Assembly (NCBI RefSeq): GCF_039543245.1
Contig: NZ_BAABJJ010000044.1
Span: 124,001-188,000, forward strand
Length of the DNA: 64,000 nucleotides
Reading direction: 5' to 3'
Source of the DNA: Algibacter_G agarivorans
GTDB taxonomy: Bacteria > Bacteroidota > Bacteroidia > Flavobacteriales > Flavobacteriaceae
Shown here: positions 8,604 to 17,022 of the stretch, in pieces
Layout: every line of letters begins with the position of its first letter
Numbering within the stretch: position 1 is the stretch's first letter
Notes under the pieces: model-generated
What the model was told of the DNA's origin: nothing
The model's database searches: none
What the model saw: the letters and a program-made list of their open reading frames with translations, nothing else
Made by a program: the position numbers and the translations under genes

Positions 8604-8649
8604 AAATATTTTATTTTTGTTTAGCTTTTTTGTATATTTATTGAACAAT

Positions 8650-10122
8650 ATGAAAACAACTGTTAATATAATAGGATCTGGTTTTTCTTCCCTAGCTGCA
8701 TCATGCTACTTAGCTCAAGCTGGTTTTGATGTCACAATGTTTGAAAAAAACAAGACCATCGGTGGTCGTGCTAGGCAATTAGTGAAAGACGGATTTACTT
8801 TTGATATAGGTCCAACCTGGTACTGGATGCCAGATGTATTTGAACGCTTTTTTTCAGACTTCAATAAAAAGCCCTCCGACTATTACATATTAGAAAAATT
8901 AAATCCAGCCTATAGTGTTTACTTCGGAAAAGATGATTTCATTACTATAGAAGACACTTTAGAAAAAATAATATTAGCTTTTGAAAAAGAAGAACCGGGT
9001 AGTTCTAAAAAACTCAATAAATTCATAAAAATAGCTAAAAGCAATTATGATATTGCCATTAAAGATTTGGTTTATAATCCCGGTGTTTCTCCTTTAGAAT
9101 TAATTACCCCAACTACTATAAAAAAGATTAATCAGTTTTTTAGCACTATTAAAAAAGATGTTAGAAAAGAATTCAAGAATGAAAGATTGGTAAAAATCCT
9201 TGAATTCCCAGTATTGTTTTTAGGTGCCAAACCTAGTGACACACCATCTTTTTATAGTTTTATGAATTATGCCGATTTTGGTTTGGGCACCTTTCACCCC
9301 AAAAAAGGCATGTACCAAGTAATTCTAGCTATGGAACGTTTAGCCTTAGAATTAGGAGTAACCATAAAAACAGAAAAACCTGTTGATGAAATTATAGTAG
9401 AAAGCGGAAAAGCAACAGGTATTATTTCAAAAGGAAAAACATATAAAAGTGACATTGTAGTAAGTGGTGCCGATTATCATCATACAGAAACGCTTTTAGA
9501 AAAACCATACCGGCAATACTCGGAAAACTATTGGACTAAAAAAACATTCGCACCCTCCTCGCTCCTATTTTATGTTGGTTTCGATAAAAAATTAATTAAT
9601 GTTAACCACCATACCTTATTTTTTGATGTTGATTTTGATGTACATGCTGAAGCTATTTATGACACCCCTAAATGGCCAGAAAACCCTTTGTTTTATGCAA
9701 GTTTTCCAAGTAAAACAGATGTTAATTCTGCTCCAAAAGGAAAAGAAGCTGGTATATTTTTAATTCCGCTAGCTCCAGGATTAGATGACACCCCTGAACT
9801 AAGAGCTACCTATTTTGAAAAAATTATAACACGATTTGAAAATTTAACATCGCAAAGTGTAAAAAACAACATTATATTAGAAGAAAGTTTTTGCATAAAC
9901 GATTTTATAAAAGACTATAATTCCTACAAAGGTAATGCTTACGGAATGGCTAATACCCTGATGCAAACCGCTTTTTTAAGACCAAAATTAAAAAGCAAGC
10001 TTGTGGATAGTTTATTTTTCACTGGACAGTTAACCGTTCCAGGGCCAGGTGTACCGCCTTCATTAATATCAGGGAAATTAGCAGCCAACTTAGTAATAAA
10101 ACACCATAGTATTTTAGTATGA
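8650..10122 (+). CDS. crtI: Phytoene desaturase (CrtI-type)
   Basis: 490 residues from ATG 8650. A TTG 33 bases upstream would add residues before the FAD motif and is less likely. The N-terminal dinucleotide-binding motif reads NIIGSGFSSLAASCYLAQAG, followed by GGRAR. The C-terminus has GPGVPPSLISGKLAA, typical of bacterial CrtI. The enzyme desaturates phytoene to lycopene with FAD at the membrane. It starts 46 bases after the CarH-like gene and overlaps crtB by four bases (ATGA), so the genes are probably one transcript, unless a weak promoter in the 46-base gap also acts. Confidence 0.93.
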   Translation: MKTTVNIIGSGFSSLAASCYLAQAGFDVTMFEKNKTIGGRARQLVKDGFTFDIGPTWYWMPDVFERFFSDFNKKPSDYYILEKLNPAYSVYFGKDDFITIEDTLEKIILAFEKEEPGSSKKLNKFIKIAKSNYDIAIKDLVYNPGVSPLELITPTTIKKINQFFSTIKKDVRKEFKNERLVKILEFPVLFLGAKPSDTPSFYSFMNYADFGLGTFHPKKGMYQVILAMERLALELGVTIKTEKPVDEIIVESGKATGIISKGKTYKSDIVVSGADYHHTETLLEKPYRQYSENYWTKKTFAPSSLLFYVGFDKKLINVNHHTLFFDVDFDVHAEAIYDTPKWPENPLFYASFPSKTDVNSAPKGKEAGIFLIPLAPGLDDTPELRATYFEKIITRFENLTSQSVKNNIILEESFCINDFIKDYNSYKGNAYGMANTLMQTAFLRPKLKSKLVDSLFFTGQLTVPGPGVPPSLISGKLAANLVIKHHSILV

Positions 10123-10958
10123 AAGCATTATTCGATACCGTGTCTTACAATAGCAGCAAGCTAGTAACCAAAACGTACAGTACATCTTTTTCACTGGCTA
10201 CTAAAATGTTGTACAAATCTATACGTAGCGATATTTACAATATTTATGGTTTTGTTCGTTTTGCTGATGAAATTGTAGATTCCTTTCATGATTATGATAA
10301 AGAATCACTTTTTAACAGGTTTTCTGAAGATTTAGAATTCGCACTGAAAAATAAAATCAGTTTAAACCCTATTTTAAATTCATTTCAACATACATATCAT
10401 AAATACAGATTAGATAAAAATTTGGTAGATGCCTTTATGAAAAGCATGCGCTTGGATTTACACAAAACCGATTATCTTACTGAAGAAGAATATAAAGCTT
10501 ACATTTATGGATCTGCAGATGTTGTTGGCCTCATGTGCTTAAAAGTTTTTGTAAAAGGTGATAAAACAAAGTACGAAGAGCTTAAAGAAACAGCTATGTC
10601 CTTAGGTTCAGCATTTCAAAAAGTGAATTTTTTAAGAGATTTAAAAGCAGATTTCGAAGGTTTAGATAGAACATATTTCCCGAATACGGATTTAAATAAT
10701 TTAAATGAATCTTCAAAACAAGCTATTATTGATGATATTGAAAAAGATTTTGAAAAGGGTTTAAGTGGTATAAAAAAACTACCTATTGAAGCCAAGTTTG
10801 GAGTTTTTATGGCATATAGATACTACAGTCAATTACTTAAGAAACTCAAAAAAACACCCGCTTTAAAAATAAAAGATTCTAGAATACGCGTTTCTAATCC
10901 TAAAAAAATTGAACTTTTAATGCGTAGTTATGTAAAATATCAATTAAATTTAATCTAA
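10119..10958 (+). CDS. crtB: Phytoene synthase
   Basis: 279 residues, the usual length for trans-isoprenyl diphosphate synthases of the squalene/phytoene type. The two Asp-rich Mg-binding motifs are DEIVD at 50-54 and NFLRDLKAD at 170-178, followed by RTYFP. It condenses two geranylgeranyl diphosphates to phytoene. It overlaps crtI by four bases and lies 10 bases before crtZ. No crtE (geranylgeranyl diphosphate synthase) is in the window, so the precursor must come from a gene elsewhere. Confidence 0.94.
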   Translation: MKALFDTVSYNSSKLVTKTYSTSFSLATKMLYKSIRSDIYNIYGFVRFADEIVDSFHDYDKESLFNRFSEDLEFALKNKISLNPILNSFQHTYHKYRLDKNLVDAFMKSMRLDLHKTDYLTEEEYKAYIYGSADVVGLMCLKVFVKGDKTKYEELKETAMSLGSAFQKVNFLRDLKADFEGLDRTYFPNTDLNNLNESSKQAIIDDIEKDFEKGLSGIKKLPIEAKFGVFMAYRYYSQLLKKLKKTPALKIKDSRIRVSNPKKIELLMRSYVKYQLNLI

Positions 10959-10968
10959 AATTTTAGTG

Positions 10969-11424
10969 ATGCACACCTTACTTTGGATACTCGTTTTTTT
11001 AGGCACCTATTGTATTATGGAATTTATGGCGTGGTTTACTCACAAATACGTCATGCATGGTTTTTTATGGAACGTGCACAAAGACCACCATCACAAAGAC
11101 CATGACAGTTGGTTTGAGCGGAATGATGCTTTTTTTATTTTTTATGCCGTAGTTAGCATAGGCTTCTTTTTGCTTTGGAAACATACTAGTTTTTGGCAGG
11201 GCTTACCTATTGGCCTGGGTATTTTCGCCTATGGACTATCCTATTTTATAGTACATGATATTTTTATACATCAGCGTTTTAAATTGTTCAGAAATGCCAA
11301 TAATTGGTATGCCAAAGGTGTAAGACGAGCTCATAAAATGCATCATAAGCATTTAGGCAAAGAACACGGCGAATGCTTCGGCATGTTATTTGTCCCTTTT
11401 AAATACTTCAAAAGTAACAGATGA
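10969..11424 (+). CDS. crtZ: Beta-carotene 3-hydroxylase
   Basis: 151 residues from ATG 10969; a GTG lies one codon upstream. This is the membrane di-iron hydroxylase family. His clusters are HKYVMH 25-30, HKDHH 37-41, HDIFIH 96-101 and HKMHHKH 122-128, with four hydrophobic spans. It adds hydroxyl groups to both rings of beta-carotene to give zeaxanthin. The stop overlaps the lycopene cyclase start by four bases (11421-11424), implying coupled translation. Confidence 0.93.
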   Translation: MHTLLWILVFLGTYCIMEFMAWFTHKYVMHGFLWNVHKDHHHKDHDSWFERNDAFFIFYAVVSIGFFLLWKHTSFWQGLPIGLGIFAYGLSYFIVHDIFIHQRFKLFRNANNWYAKGVRRAHKMHHKHLGKEHGECFGMLFVPFKYFKSNR

Positions 11425-12119
11425 ATTATTTATATCTGACACTAAACTTAGGGTCTTTATTAGTTCCTTTTATTTTCACTTTCCATCCTAAATTAAAATT
11501 CTACAAACTTTGGAAACCCTTATTGATAGGGATAATAGTGAGTATGCTAATTTTTATTCCTTGGGATGTTATTTTTACAATGAAAGGGATATGGGGTTTT
11601 AATAAAGGCTACTTTTTGGGGATTACACTATTTTCTCTTCCTATAGAAGAATGGCTGTTTTTTATATGTATTCCATACGCCTGTGTATTTACACATTATG
11701 CGCTACTTTATTATTTTCCTAATTTAAAATTGTCTATTGGACTAACCAAAACCATGAGTTACTTATTTGTTTTAATATTAATTATAATTTCATTTTATAA
11801 TTATTACAAATGGTACACCCTCATAAACTTCTCGCTAGCGGCATTGTTACTAACTATTGTAATCAATAAAAATATAGCGTTATTACGCCATTTTTATCTA
11901 ACTTTTTTAGTGATGCTCATTCCATTTTTTATTGTGAATGGTATATTAACAGGAAGCTTTATTGAAAATGAAGTGGTTTGGTATAATAATTTAGAAAATT
12001 TAAACATTAGAATATTTACCATTCCTATTGAAGATATTGTATATGCATTTACACTTATTCTTCTAAATTTAGTTATTATGACTTTATTAGAAACGAATAC
12101 CAAACAAACTTCAAAATAA
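11421..12119 (+). CDS. crtY: Lycopene cyclase, fused CrtYc-CrtYd type
   Basis: 232 residues, very hydrophobic, with about six or seven transmembrane segments. The first half has PWDVIFTMKGIWGFN and LPIEEWLFFICIPYAC; the second has the matching FTIPIEDIVYAFTLILLNL. These are the paired motifs of the small membrane cyclases that are separate CrtYc and CrtYd subunits in actinobacteria and fused in Bacteroidota. It closes both ends of lycopene to beta-carotene. It is the last gene of the carotenoid run and is convergent with the thioredoxin-like gene. The symbol crtYcd would also be used. Confidence 0.88.
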   Translation: MNYLYLTLNLGSLLVPFIFTFHPKLKFYKLWKPLLIGIIVSMLIFIPWDVIFTMKGIWGFNKGYFLGITLFSLPIEEWLFFICIPYACVFTHYALLYYFPNLKLSIGLTKTMSYLFVLILIIISFYNYYKWYTLINFSLAALLLTIVINKNIALLRHFYLTFLVMLIPFFIVNGILTGSFIENEVVWYNNLENLNIRIFTIPIEDIVYAFTLILLNLVIMTLLETNTKQTSK

Positions 12120-12133
12120 CCGATTAAATTCAT

Positions 12134-12167
12134 TTCTATTTCCTTTATATTTCAATATAAAATAGAA
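12134..12167. terminator. Dyad between convergent crtY and thioredoxin-like gene
   Basis: TTCTATT (12134-12140) pairs with AATAGAA (12161-12167), and TTATATT (12145-12151) with AATATAA (12154-12160), a two-part hairpin with an internal bulge. It is AT-rich with no strong U-tract, so termination is only suggested by its position between convergent genes. Confidence 0.35.
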
Positions 12168-12266
12168 CCATAACTAAGGCTATGCTTATATTTTCTAATT
12201 CATCTAAAGAAAGTATAATTAAAATTTATTATCAATCATTTTAAAATTCGTTTGGTATAAAAGAAA

Positions 12267-12827
12267 CTACTGCAATAAATTATCTATAGTATTTCTAACA
12301 GATTCACTATTCCAATTAGCTGCTCCATTTTTATCGATTACAATATTGCCAGATTTATCTATTAAAAAAGTTCTTGGAATACTCGTCACATTAAAAGATT
12401 CAGGATAATTGGTTATTGGACTATACACTTTAAATGAATAATTGTTTTCATTTAAAAATTTATTAATCTTTGAGTGTGCTTCATTAGAAACAAAAACAAA
12501 TGCTATTTCGCCTTGGTAATCGTTATAAAGTGATTGCATACTTGGCATTTCAGCTATGCATGGCGGACACCAGGTTGCCCAAAAATTCACCAAAACAACT
12601 TTTCCCTTGGTGTCCTCAAAATTTATAGTAGTGCCACCTTCACCTTCTAATCTCCAATTATAATCACTTAAAATAACTTGTTTTGATTCATTTATAATTG
12701 AAGGACTAAAAAGCGCTAATCCTTTATGCAACAGTACTTGTATAGGTTGACGCGTTTGTGGAATGAGCAATAATCCAATAACTATTAAAAAAATGATATT
12801 CTTTATTCTAGGCTTTGAAATTTTCAT
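12267..12827 (-). CDS. TlpA/ResA-like membrane-anchored thioredoxin-fold protein
   Basis: 186 residues. An N-terminal signal anchor (about 10-23) is followed by a thioredoxin fold with WCPPC (active-site Cys87 and Cys90) in NFWATWCPPCIAEMP, and the cis-Pro loop in VTSIPRTFLIDKSG. The active site would face the periplasm. Such proteins reduce disulfides in apocytochromes or other envelope proteins. A role in maturing the nearby cytochrome c is possible but not shown. It lies 75 bases downstream of the lipoprotein gene, with a terminator-like hairpin between. Confidence 0.85.
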   Translation of the reverse strand: MKISKPRIKNIIFLIVIGLLLIPQTRQPIQVLLHKGLALFSPSIINESKQVILSDYNWRLEGEGGTTINFEDTKGKVVLVNFWATWCPPCIAEMPSMQSLYNDYQGEIAFVFVSNEAHSKINKFLNENNYSFKVYSPITNYPESFNVTSIPRTFLIDKSGNIVIDKNGAANWNSESVRNTIDNLLQ

Positions 12828-12841
12828 ATAACTGTAAATAT

Positions 12842-12876
12842 AAAAGGCACAGTTTCTATGTCGAAACCATGCCTTA
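12842..12876 (-). terminator. Hairpin after the duplicated-domain lipoprotein gene
   Basis: AAGGCA (12844-12849) pairs with TGCCTT (12870-12875) and GTTTC with GAAAC inside, separated by a two-base mismatch. Read on the minus strand, a TTTTATATTT tract follows. This suits a terminator for the gene at 12903-13766. Confidence 0.5.
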
Positions 12877-12902
12877 AATCTAACAAAAAATAGTCTTAAA
12901 TA

Positions 12903-13766
12903 TTACCTAGTAACTTCACCCCAAGGTAAAGACCCTAAGTTTTGTCCAAAACTATGAGTTGCAGGTGCGGTATCTTGCCCAGCTGTTCCTACTAACGGTT
13001 TCATTACGAAAGGTGCCGGTGAATCATCTGGTACAGGCTCTACCGACACAACAACAGTGCGTCCTCTAACATCTAAAGGAAATGTTTCTCCTGCTGGTTG
13101 ATTCAAGAAAAAATCTTCACCAGGAATCGGAGGTCCCGGTTGTTCTGTTTCGCTAAAATCATCAAAACTATCACGCATATCAAAAGCTGTAAAAGTTCCT
13201 GTTGTAATTGGTCCGCTCTCTCCTACGACCCAACCTTCATAAGCCCAACCTGCTGGCAATGTTGGCAACATAAAATTCGGTACTGGAGGCATTCCAGGTG
13301 TGCCAAACCAAACACCATAATGGTCATTTCCATTATTTACCCCTATCTCATCTGTTGGAGATCTTAAAAAGAAAGCTCCTGATGCAATACTAAAATCTCC
13401 AACAATATCTGTATTTACATCAGCTTTATTTCCTGAAAAATCTCCAACTAAAACTTTAGTGTCTGCTGGGGCTGGGTCAGGGTCGTTTGCTGGCTCAATA
13501 GAAAGCACAAATCTAGTCGCACTAGCTAATTGCGCCGCATCAATTGAAAAAGATTGAGGAAATGTGATGGAAGAAAAAGTCCCTGTTGAAACCGGTATTC
13601 CATCTACAATAACCCATCCTTCATAAACATACTCAGAACCTAAAGTTTCTAAACCGTTTAAGTCTAAAGTCAAACTTGCTGTTGTAGATCCATTTTCGTC
13701 ATCATTACTGCATGAAGTAGCAAAAATTCCTATTGCTAATACTGCTAAAAACATTTTTTTAATCAT
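12903..13766 (-). CDS. Lipoprotein with duplicated anti-sigma (RskA C-terminal)-like domain
   Basis: 287 residues. The lipoprotein signal ends FATSC with Cys19, followed by an SNDDE linker. Two copies of a beta-rich unit begin YEGWVIVDGIPVSTGTF (about 48) and YEGWVVGESGPITTGTF (about 175); each ends with a VVSVEPVPDDSPAP-like strand. The YEGW...G.P..TGTF pattern resembles the C-terminal domain of anti-sigma-K factors, but no cytoplasmic sigma-binding part is present. It is likely an envelope protein of unknown ligand. Codon use is richer in Gly and Pro than its neighbours. A Crp/Fnr gene lies directly upstream. Confidence 0.7.
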   Translation of the reverse strand: MIKKMFLAVLAIGIFATSCSNDDENGSTTASLTLDLNGLETLGSEYVYEGWVIVDGIPVSTGTFSSITFPQSFSIDAAQLASATRFVLSIEPANDPDPAPADTKVLVGDFSGNKADVNTDIVGDFSIASGAFFLRSPTDEIGVNNGNDHYGVWFGTPGMPPVPNFMLPTLPAGWAYEGWVVGESGPITTGTFTAFDMRDSFDDFSETEQPGPPIPGEDFFLNQPAGETFPLDVRGRTVVVSVEPVPDDSPAPFVMKPLVGTAGQDTAPATHSFGQNLGSLPWGEVTR

Positions 13767-13785
13767 GGTATTTTTTTTAATACTT

Positions 13786-13830
13786 CAAAAGTATACCAAG
13801 CCAATGTTTATAAATGTTAGCTATCTAACA
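13786..13830 (-). promoter_or_regulatory. Promoter with Crp/Fnr-like dyad upstream of the lipoprotein gene
   Basis: On the minus strand TACTTTTG (plus-strand 13786-13793) matches TAnnTTTG, so transcription should start near 13780. A perfect dyad TGTTAG-CTAT-CTAACA is at 13815-13830, centred near -42. Activators of the Crp/Fnr family commonly bind at about -41.5. The adjacent Crp/Fnr gene is the natural candidate; this is inference. Confidence 0.5.
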
Positions 13831-14502
13831 CTATGCGATATTTTTATAAATTCTTATCTCTTTTCTAGTAAATTCAATGACTTTTTCTGCTTTTAATTCG
13901 TTTAACAGAATATTTAATGTTGGTCTTGATGTACCAATTAAGCATGCTATATCTTTTTGTGTATATGGATGGCGAATAACCTTATCTCCTGTTTTATCGC
14001 AATCATAGCCGTAATCCGAACATAATTCGTCCAAAAACTCTAAAAGTCTTGTTTTAGCATCTTTGAATAACAATAATTGTAAACGTCTTTCTAACTTTTT
14101 TAATTTGAAACCAATAACCTTATAAATCTTAAAACTAAAAGATTGATTATCTCTCATTAAATTATGCATAGTTTCAACACCTACAGGACAAATACTGGTA
14201 CTATTATCTATGGATTGTGCAAATTCTTCGCGTACTGATTCTCCCAAAATAGCGGTTTCTCCAAACAACTCACCTCGTGTTAAAATAGCTTTAACTACCT
14301 CTTCACCACCTTCACTGTAATAGCCAATCTTAACTTTTCCTTTTTCTATAAGATATACTTTGTTTGATGAGTCTTCTTCGAAATAGATATAATCCTTCTT
14401 TTTGTAGGCATCAAAATCATGTTCAACTTTAAAAGCTTTAAACTTATGAGGACAGAGGACCTTGAGAAGATTGACGTCGTCAAAAAACCAAATTGATTTC
14501 AT
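13831..14502 (-). CDS. Crp/Fnr family transcriptional regulator
   Basis: 223 residues. A cyclic-nucleotide-binding-like beta-roll is at about 25-125 (VYLIEKGKVKIGYYSEGGEEVV, GELFGETAIL), then a dimer helix, then a C-terminal HTH_Crp domain. The DNA-contacting helix is in CLIGTSRPTLNILLNELK (about 185-205). It lacks the N-terminal cysteine set of oxygen-sensing FNR, and the canonical cAMP-binding Arg is not obvious, so the signal is unknown. Its stop is adjacent to the dyad at 13815-13830, which it may bind to control the downstream lipoprotein gene. Confidence 0.88.
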   Translation of the reverse strand: MKSIWFFDDVNLLKVLCPHKFKAFKVEHDFDAYKKKDYIYFEEDSSNKVYLIEKGKVKIGYYSEGGEEVVKAILTRGELFGETAILGESVREEFAQSIDNSTSICPVGVETMHNLMRDNQSFSFKIYKVIGFKLKKLERRLQLLLFKDAKTRLLEFLDELCSDYGYDCDKTGDKVIRHPYTQKDIACLIGTSRPTLNILLNELKAEKVIEFTRKEIRIYKNIA

Positions 14503-14564
14503 TTTATTGGATTATTTTAGTGAATATAAAGTCGAAAAAAACAAGTATTGCTTACATAAAAGCA

Positions 14565-14593
14565 TAAAAAAAGCCTCCATATTCAGGAGGCTT
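14565..14593 (-). terminator. Intrinsic terminator of the DUF5606 gene
   Basis: AAGCCTCC (14571-14578) and GGAGGCTT (14586-14593) form an eight-pair stem with a seven-base loop. On the minus strand a run of seven or eight U follows (plus-strand A run 14566-14572). Confidence 0.8.
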
Positions 14594-14615
14594 AACATTA
14601 CTATTTTTCTATTAT

Positions 14616-15047
14616 TTATTCTTCTTCATCAGATGGTTTATTGACGTCATCATCAGAATCTAATTTATCTAACATGTTGTGTTTTTGCAGTAGATTATAC
14701 CATTGCAAGACCTTTTTAATATCGCTAGCGTATACTCTATCTTCATCATAATCAGGTAAAACATCAAAGAAATATTCTTCTAACTTATCTTTACTGTCTT
14801 TAGGTTTTACACTAGTTGGCTCACCGTTTTCTTTCTCCTTAATACTTTTAAGCACTTGTTTTAAAGGGACTTCTTCAGTTAATGTATAAATAGCTATTTC
14901 ACTTAAAACACTAACGTTATTTTGTACACTTACAGATATGCGTTTGTTGTCAATCAACGATTCAGCAACAAAACCACCACGCGTTTGTGCTATTAACTTG
15001 TATAATCCTGGTTTTCCTGATATTGATAATACTTTTTCTAAACTCAT
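14616..15047 (-). CDS. DUF5606 domain-containing protein
   Basis: 143 residues, starting MSLEKVLSISGKPGLYKLIAQTRGGF, the typical opening of this Bacteroidota family, with a middle YDEDRVYASDIKKVLQWYNLL. The C-terminal tail is acidic (DSDDDVNKPSDEEE). No signal or membrane segment is seen, so it is cytoplasmic. The biochemical role is not established. It is the last gene of a ruvX-def-DUF5606 run, a neighbourhood I recall from other Flavobacteriaceae. Confidence 0.82.
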   Translation of the reverse strand: MSLEKVLSISGKPGLYKLIAQTRGGFVAESLIDNKRISVSVQNNVSVLSEIAIYTLTEEVPLKQVLKSIKEKENGEPTSVKPKDSKDKLEEYFFDVLPDYDEDRVYASDIKKVLQWYNLLQKHNMLDKLDSDDDVNKPSDEEE

Positions 15048-15101
15048 AAATTATTTTTTGAAAAGGGCAAATATCAACTGTTTATTGATGTCTTGCAAAT
15101 A

Positions 15102-15692
15102 TTATCGTCTCTTTTTTTGATCTGGAAAACGCATTCTATAATCTACATCTATCTTTCCTTTGGAAATATTTGCTAGCCTTCCTTTTATGAGTCGCTTTTT
15201 TAAACTAGACAGTTTATCGGTAAACAAAACACCTTCAATATGATCGTATTCATGCTGGATAACTCTAGCTATCAAGCCATCAAAAGTTTCTTTATGAGGT
15301 TTGAAGTTTTCATCAACATATTCAATAGTAATATTTGGTTTTCTAAAAACATCTTCTCTAACATCTGGGATACTTAAACATCCTTCGTTAAAAGCCCATT
15401 CATTGCCCTCTTCAAGTGTTATTCTAGCATTTATAAAAACACGCTTAAAATCTTTTAAAGTGTCTTGCTCTTCCCTATTTAAATCCTCATCATCAGCAAA
15501 AGGCGCGGTATCTACTAAAAACAATCGGATAGGCAACCCTATTTGTGGTGCTGCTAAACCTATTCCGTAAGCATTATACATGGTTTCGAACATATTTTCT
15601 AAAAGCACATCAAAATTAGGGTAATCTTTAGAAATGTCTTTTGCTTTTTTCTTTAAAACGGGGTCGCCGTAAGCTATAATTGGTAAAATCAT
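15102..15692 (-). CDS. def: Peptide deformylase
   Basis: 196 residues. All three family motifs are present: GIGLAAPQIG at 43-52, EGCLSIP at 103-109 with the metal-binding Cys, and QHEYDHIEG at 146-154 with the two metal-binding His and the catalytic Glu. It removes the formyl group from the N-terminal Met of new proteins, using Fe2+. Upstream ruvX ends 84 bases away; the DUF5606 gene follows after 54 bases, suggesting one transcript. Confidence 0.96.
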   Translation of the reverse strand: MILPIIAYGDPVLKKKAKDISKDYPNFDVLLENMFETMYNAYGIGLAAPQIGLPIRLFLVDTAPFADDEDLNREEQDTLKDFKRVFINARITLEEGNEWAFNEGCLSIPDVREDVFRKPNITIEYVDENFKPHKETFDGLIARVIQHEYDHIEGVLFTDKLSSLKKRLIKGRLANISKGKIDVDYRMRFPDQKKRR

Positions 15693-15776
15693 TATGTATT
15701 ATTCGTTAGGAATCACAAAAATACTAACTTATAATGTATTGATAGTATTTATAGAATTATTCTTTTAATGAATCAT

Positions 15777-16187
15777 CTATTTAGAATATAAATAGCTTTG
15801 CAAAATAAGCGTAGCGCTAATCTCATCTATAAGTGCTTTATTTTTTCGTTGGTTCTTTTTTAAGCCACTATCGATCATAGTTTGAAACGCCATTTTTGAC
15901 GTAAAACGTTCATCTACTCTTAGGATAGGAATGTTAGGAAATTGTTTTTCTAACTTAGCGATAAATGGTTTAATATGCACTTCGCTCTCTGATGCGGTAT
16001 TATCCATCTGCTTAGGCTCTCCTACTAATAACAATTCTACCGATTCATTTTTAGTATAGTCTTTCAAGAATTGCAGCAACTCTTTAGTATTGACTGTAGT
16101 AAGTCCAGAAGCTATAATTTGCAACTCATCTGTTACTGCTATACCTGTTCTTTTGGTACCAAAATCCATTGCTAAAATACGTGCCAT
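15777..16187 (-). CDS. ruvX: RuvX/YqgF Holliday junction resolvase-like nuclease
   Basis: 136 residues, the full family length. The RNase H-like fold has the N-terminal catalytic Asp in ILAMDFGTKRTGIAVTD, the second motif in LLLVGEPKQMD and VDERFTS, and the last acidic site in ALIDEISATLIL. It probably acts on 16S rRNA precursor ends or on branched DNA, as proposed for YqgF. It starts the ruvX-def-DUF5606 run. ATG is preceded by an A/T-rich leader without a Shine-Dalgarno sequence. Confidence 0.93.
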   Translation of the reverse strand: MARILAMDFGTKRTGIAVTDELQIIASGLTTVNTKELLQFLKDYTKNESVELLLVGEPKQMDNTASESEVHIKPFIAKLEKQFPNIPILRVDERFTSKMAFQTMIDSGLKKNQRKNKALIDEISATLILQSYLYSK

Positions 16188-16314
16188 TTTATCTTTTTTG
16201 CAAAAATAATAAAGAATTGGTTAAAACTCTTTATTTAGATTCCCGATTTAATGGGCAAAAGCATATTAAAATCAATATTCTTATTCTTAGTCATATTGGC
16301 TTTCAACAAAAACA

Positions 16315-16344
16315 AGAAAGGCTATCTTTTAAGACAGCCTTTCT
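16315..16344 (-). terminator. Terminator after the small secreted protein gene
   Basis: A 14-base arm at 16315-16328 pairs with 16331-16344 with one A-C mismatch; core AGAAAGGCT/AGCCTTTCT. On the minus strand a U-rich tract (TTGTTTTTG) follows. Confidence 0.65.
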
Positions 16345-16384
16345 CAATTGAATAACCTTAATATTTATATTTGAACAATATCGT

Positions 16385-16696
16385 TTAAGCCTTAGTAGCT
16401 TTATTTATTTTAGGAAATAATAAATTAATATTACTAACTTTTCTTTTACGGTTTAAGTAAATTCTAATATCACTCGCAGCACGAGCAATAGACGCTTTAA
16501 ATGTATTAACATCAATCAATAATGAATCGTTTTCTTTTACTGTATTAATTTCAGTACCAACAGTTATGTTTACATCTTCATTAGAAACAGAAATCGTATT
16601 ACTAGTTTCAACTTCTAAAGCTAACTCAGTACCTTGAGCATTTCCGAAAGAGAAAGAAAGTAATAAAATTAATAAAATGTAAATATTTGTTTTCAT
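16385..16696 (-). CDS. Small secreted protein of unknown function
   Basis: 103 residues from ATG 16694-16696, chosen because a signal peptide then begins directly (MKTNIYILLILLLSFSFGNAQ, cleavage after about residue 20). An upstream in-frame start would add 18 polar residues before the signal and is rejected. The mature part is about 80 residues: an acidic, beta-prone first half and a basic end (RIYLNRKRKVSNINLLFPKINKATKA). It has no cysteines. No family is recognised. It is monocistronic, with its own terminator. Confidence 0.65.
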   Translation of the reverse strand: MKTNIYILLILLLSFSFGNAQGTELALEVETSNTISVSNEDVNITVGTEINTVKENDSLLIDVNTFKASIARAASDIRIYLNRKRKVSNINLLFPKINKATKA

Positions 16697-16997
16697 CTGT
16701 TTATCATTGTTTGATACGTCAAATATATACCCACATGAACCCTCACGCACAAAAAATTAGTTATAAGCCTTGAATTTTCGATTATAAGGGGAGCGTAATA
16801 TTTTTATCGATTAATAGTTAAAAAGCATTTTTAATCGTCGAAATACATGTTTTTATGTATTTCATCCCCTGTTCAACTAGTTAAAAAGATAAAATGCACA
16901 TTTCGATGCATAAAAAACCATTAATAAAAATGAAAAATTCTTATATAAACCTGTTTATTATTATCTCTAATTCATTCCCTGTTTAAATGATACCTAT

Positions 16998-17005
16998 TAT
17001 ATTTG
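16998..17005 (+). promoter_or_regulatory. -7 promoter element of dapD
   Basis: TATATTTG matches TAnnTTTG perfectly and lies 18 bases before the ATG, the same spacing as at several other genes here. No clear -33 TTG is seen. A hairpin (GAAATACA/TGTATTTC, 16840-16863) lies further upstream without a U-tract. Confidence 0.6.
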
Positions 17006-17022
17006 CTGAAAATTAAATATCA

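Noticed and set aside
13098..13367. 89-codon plus-strand frame inside the lipoprotein gene
   Set aside because: Opposite-strand shadow of a well-supported gene; odd Cys- and Arg-rich composition.
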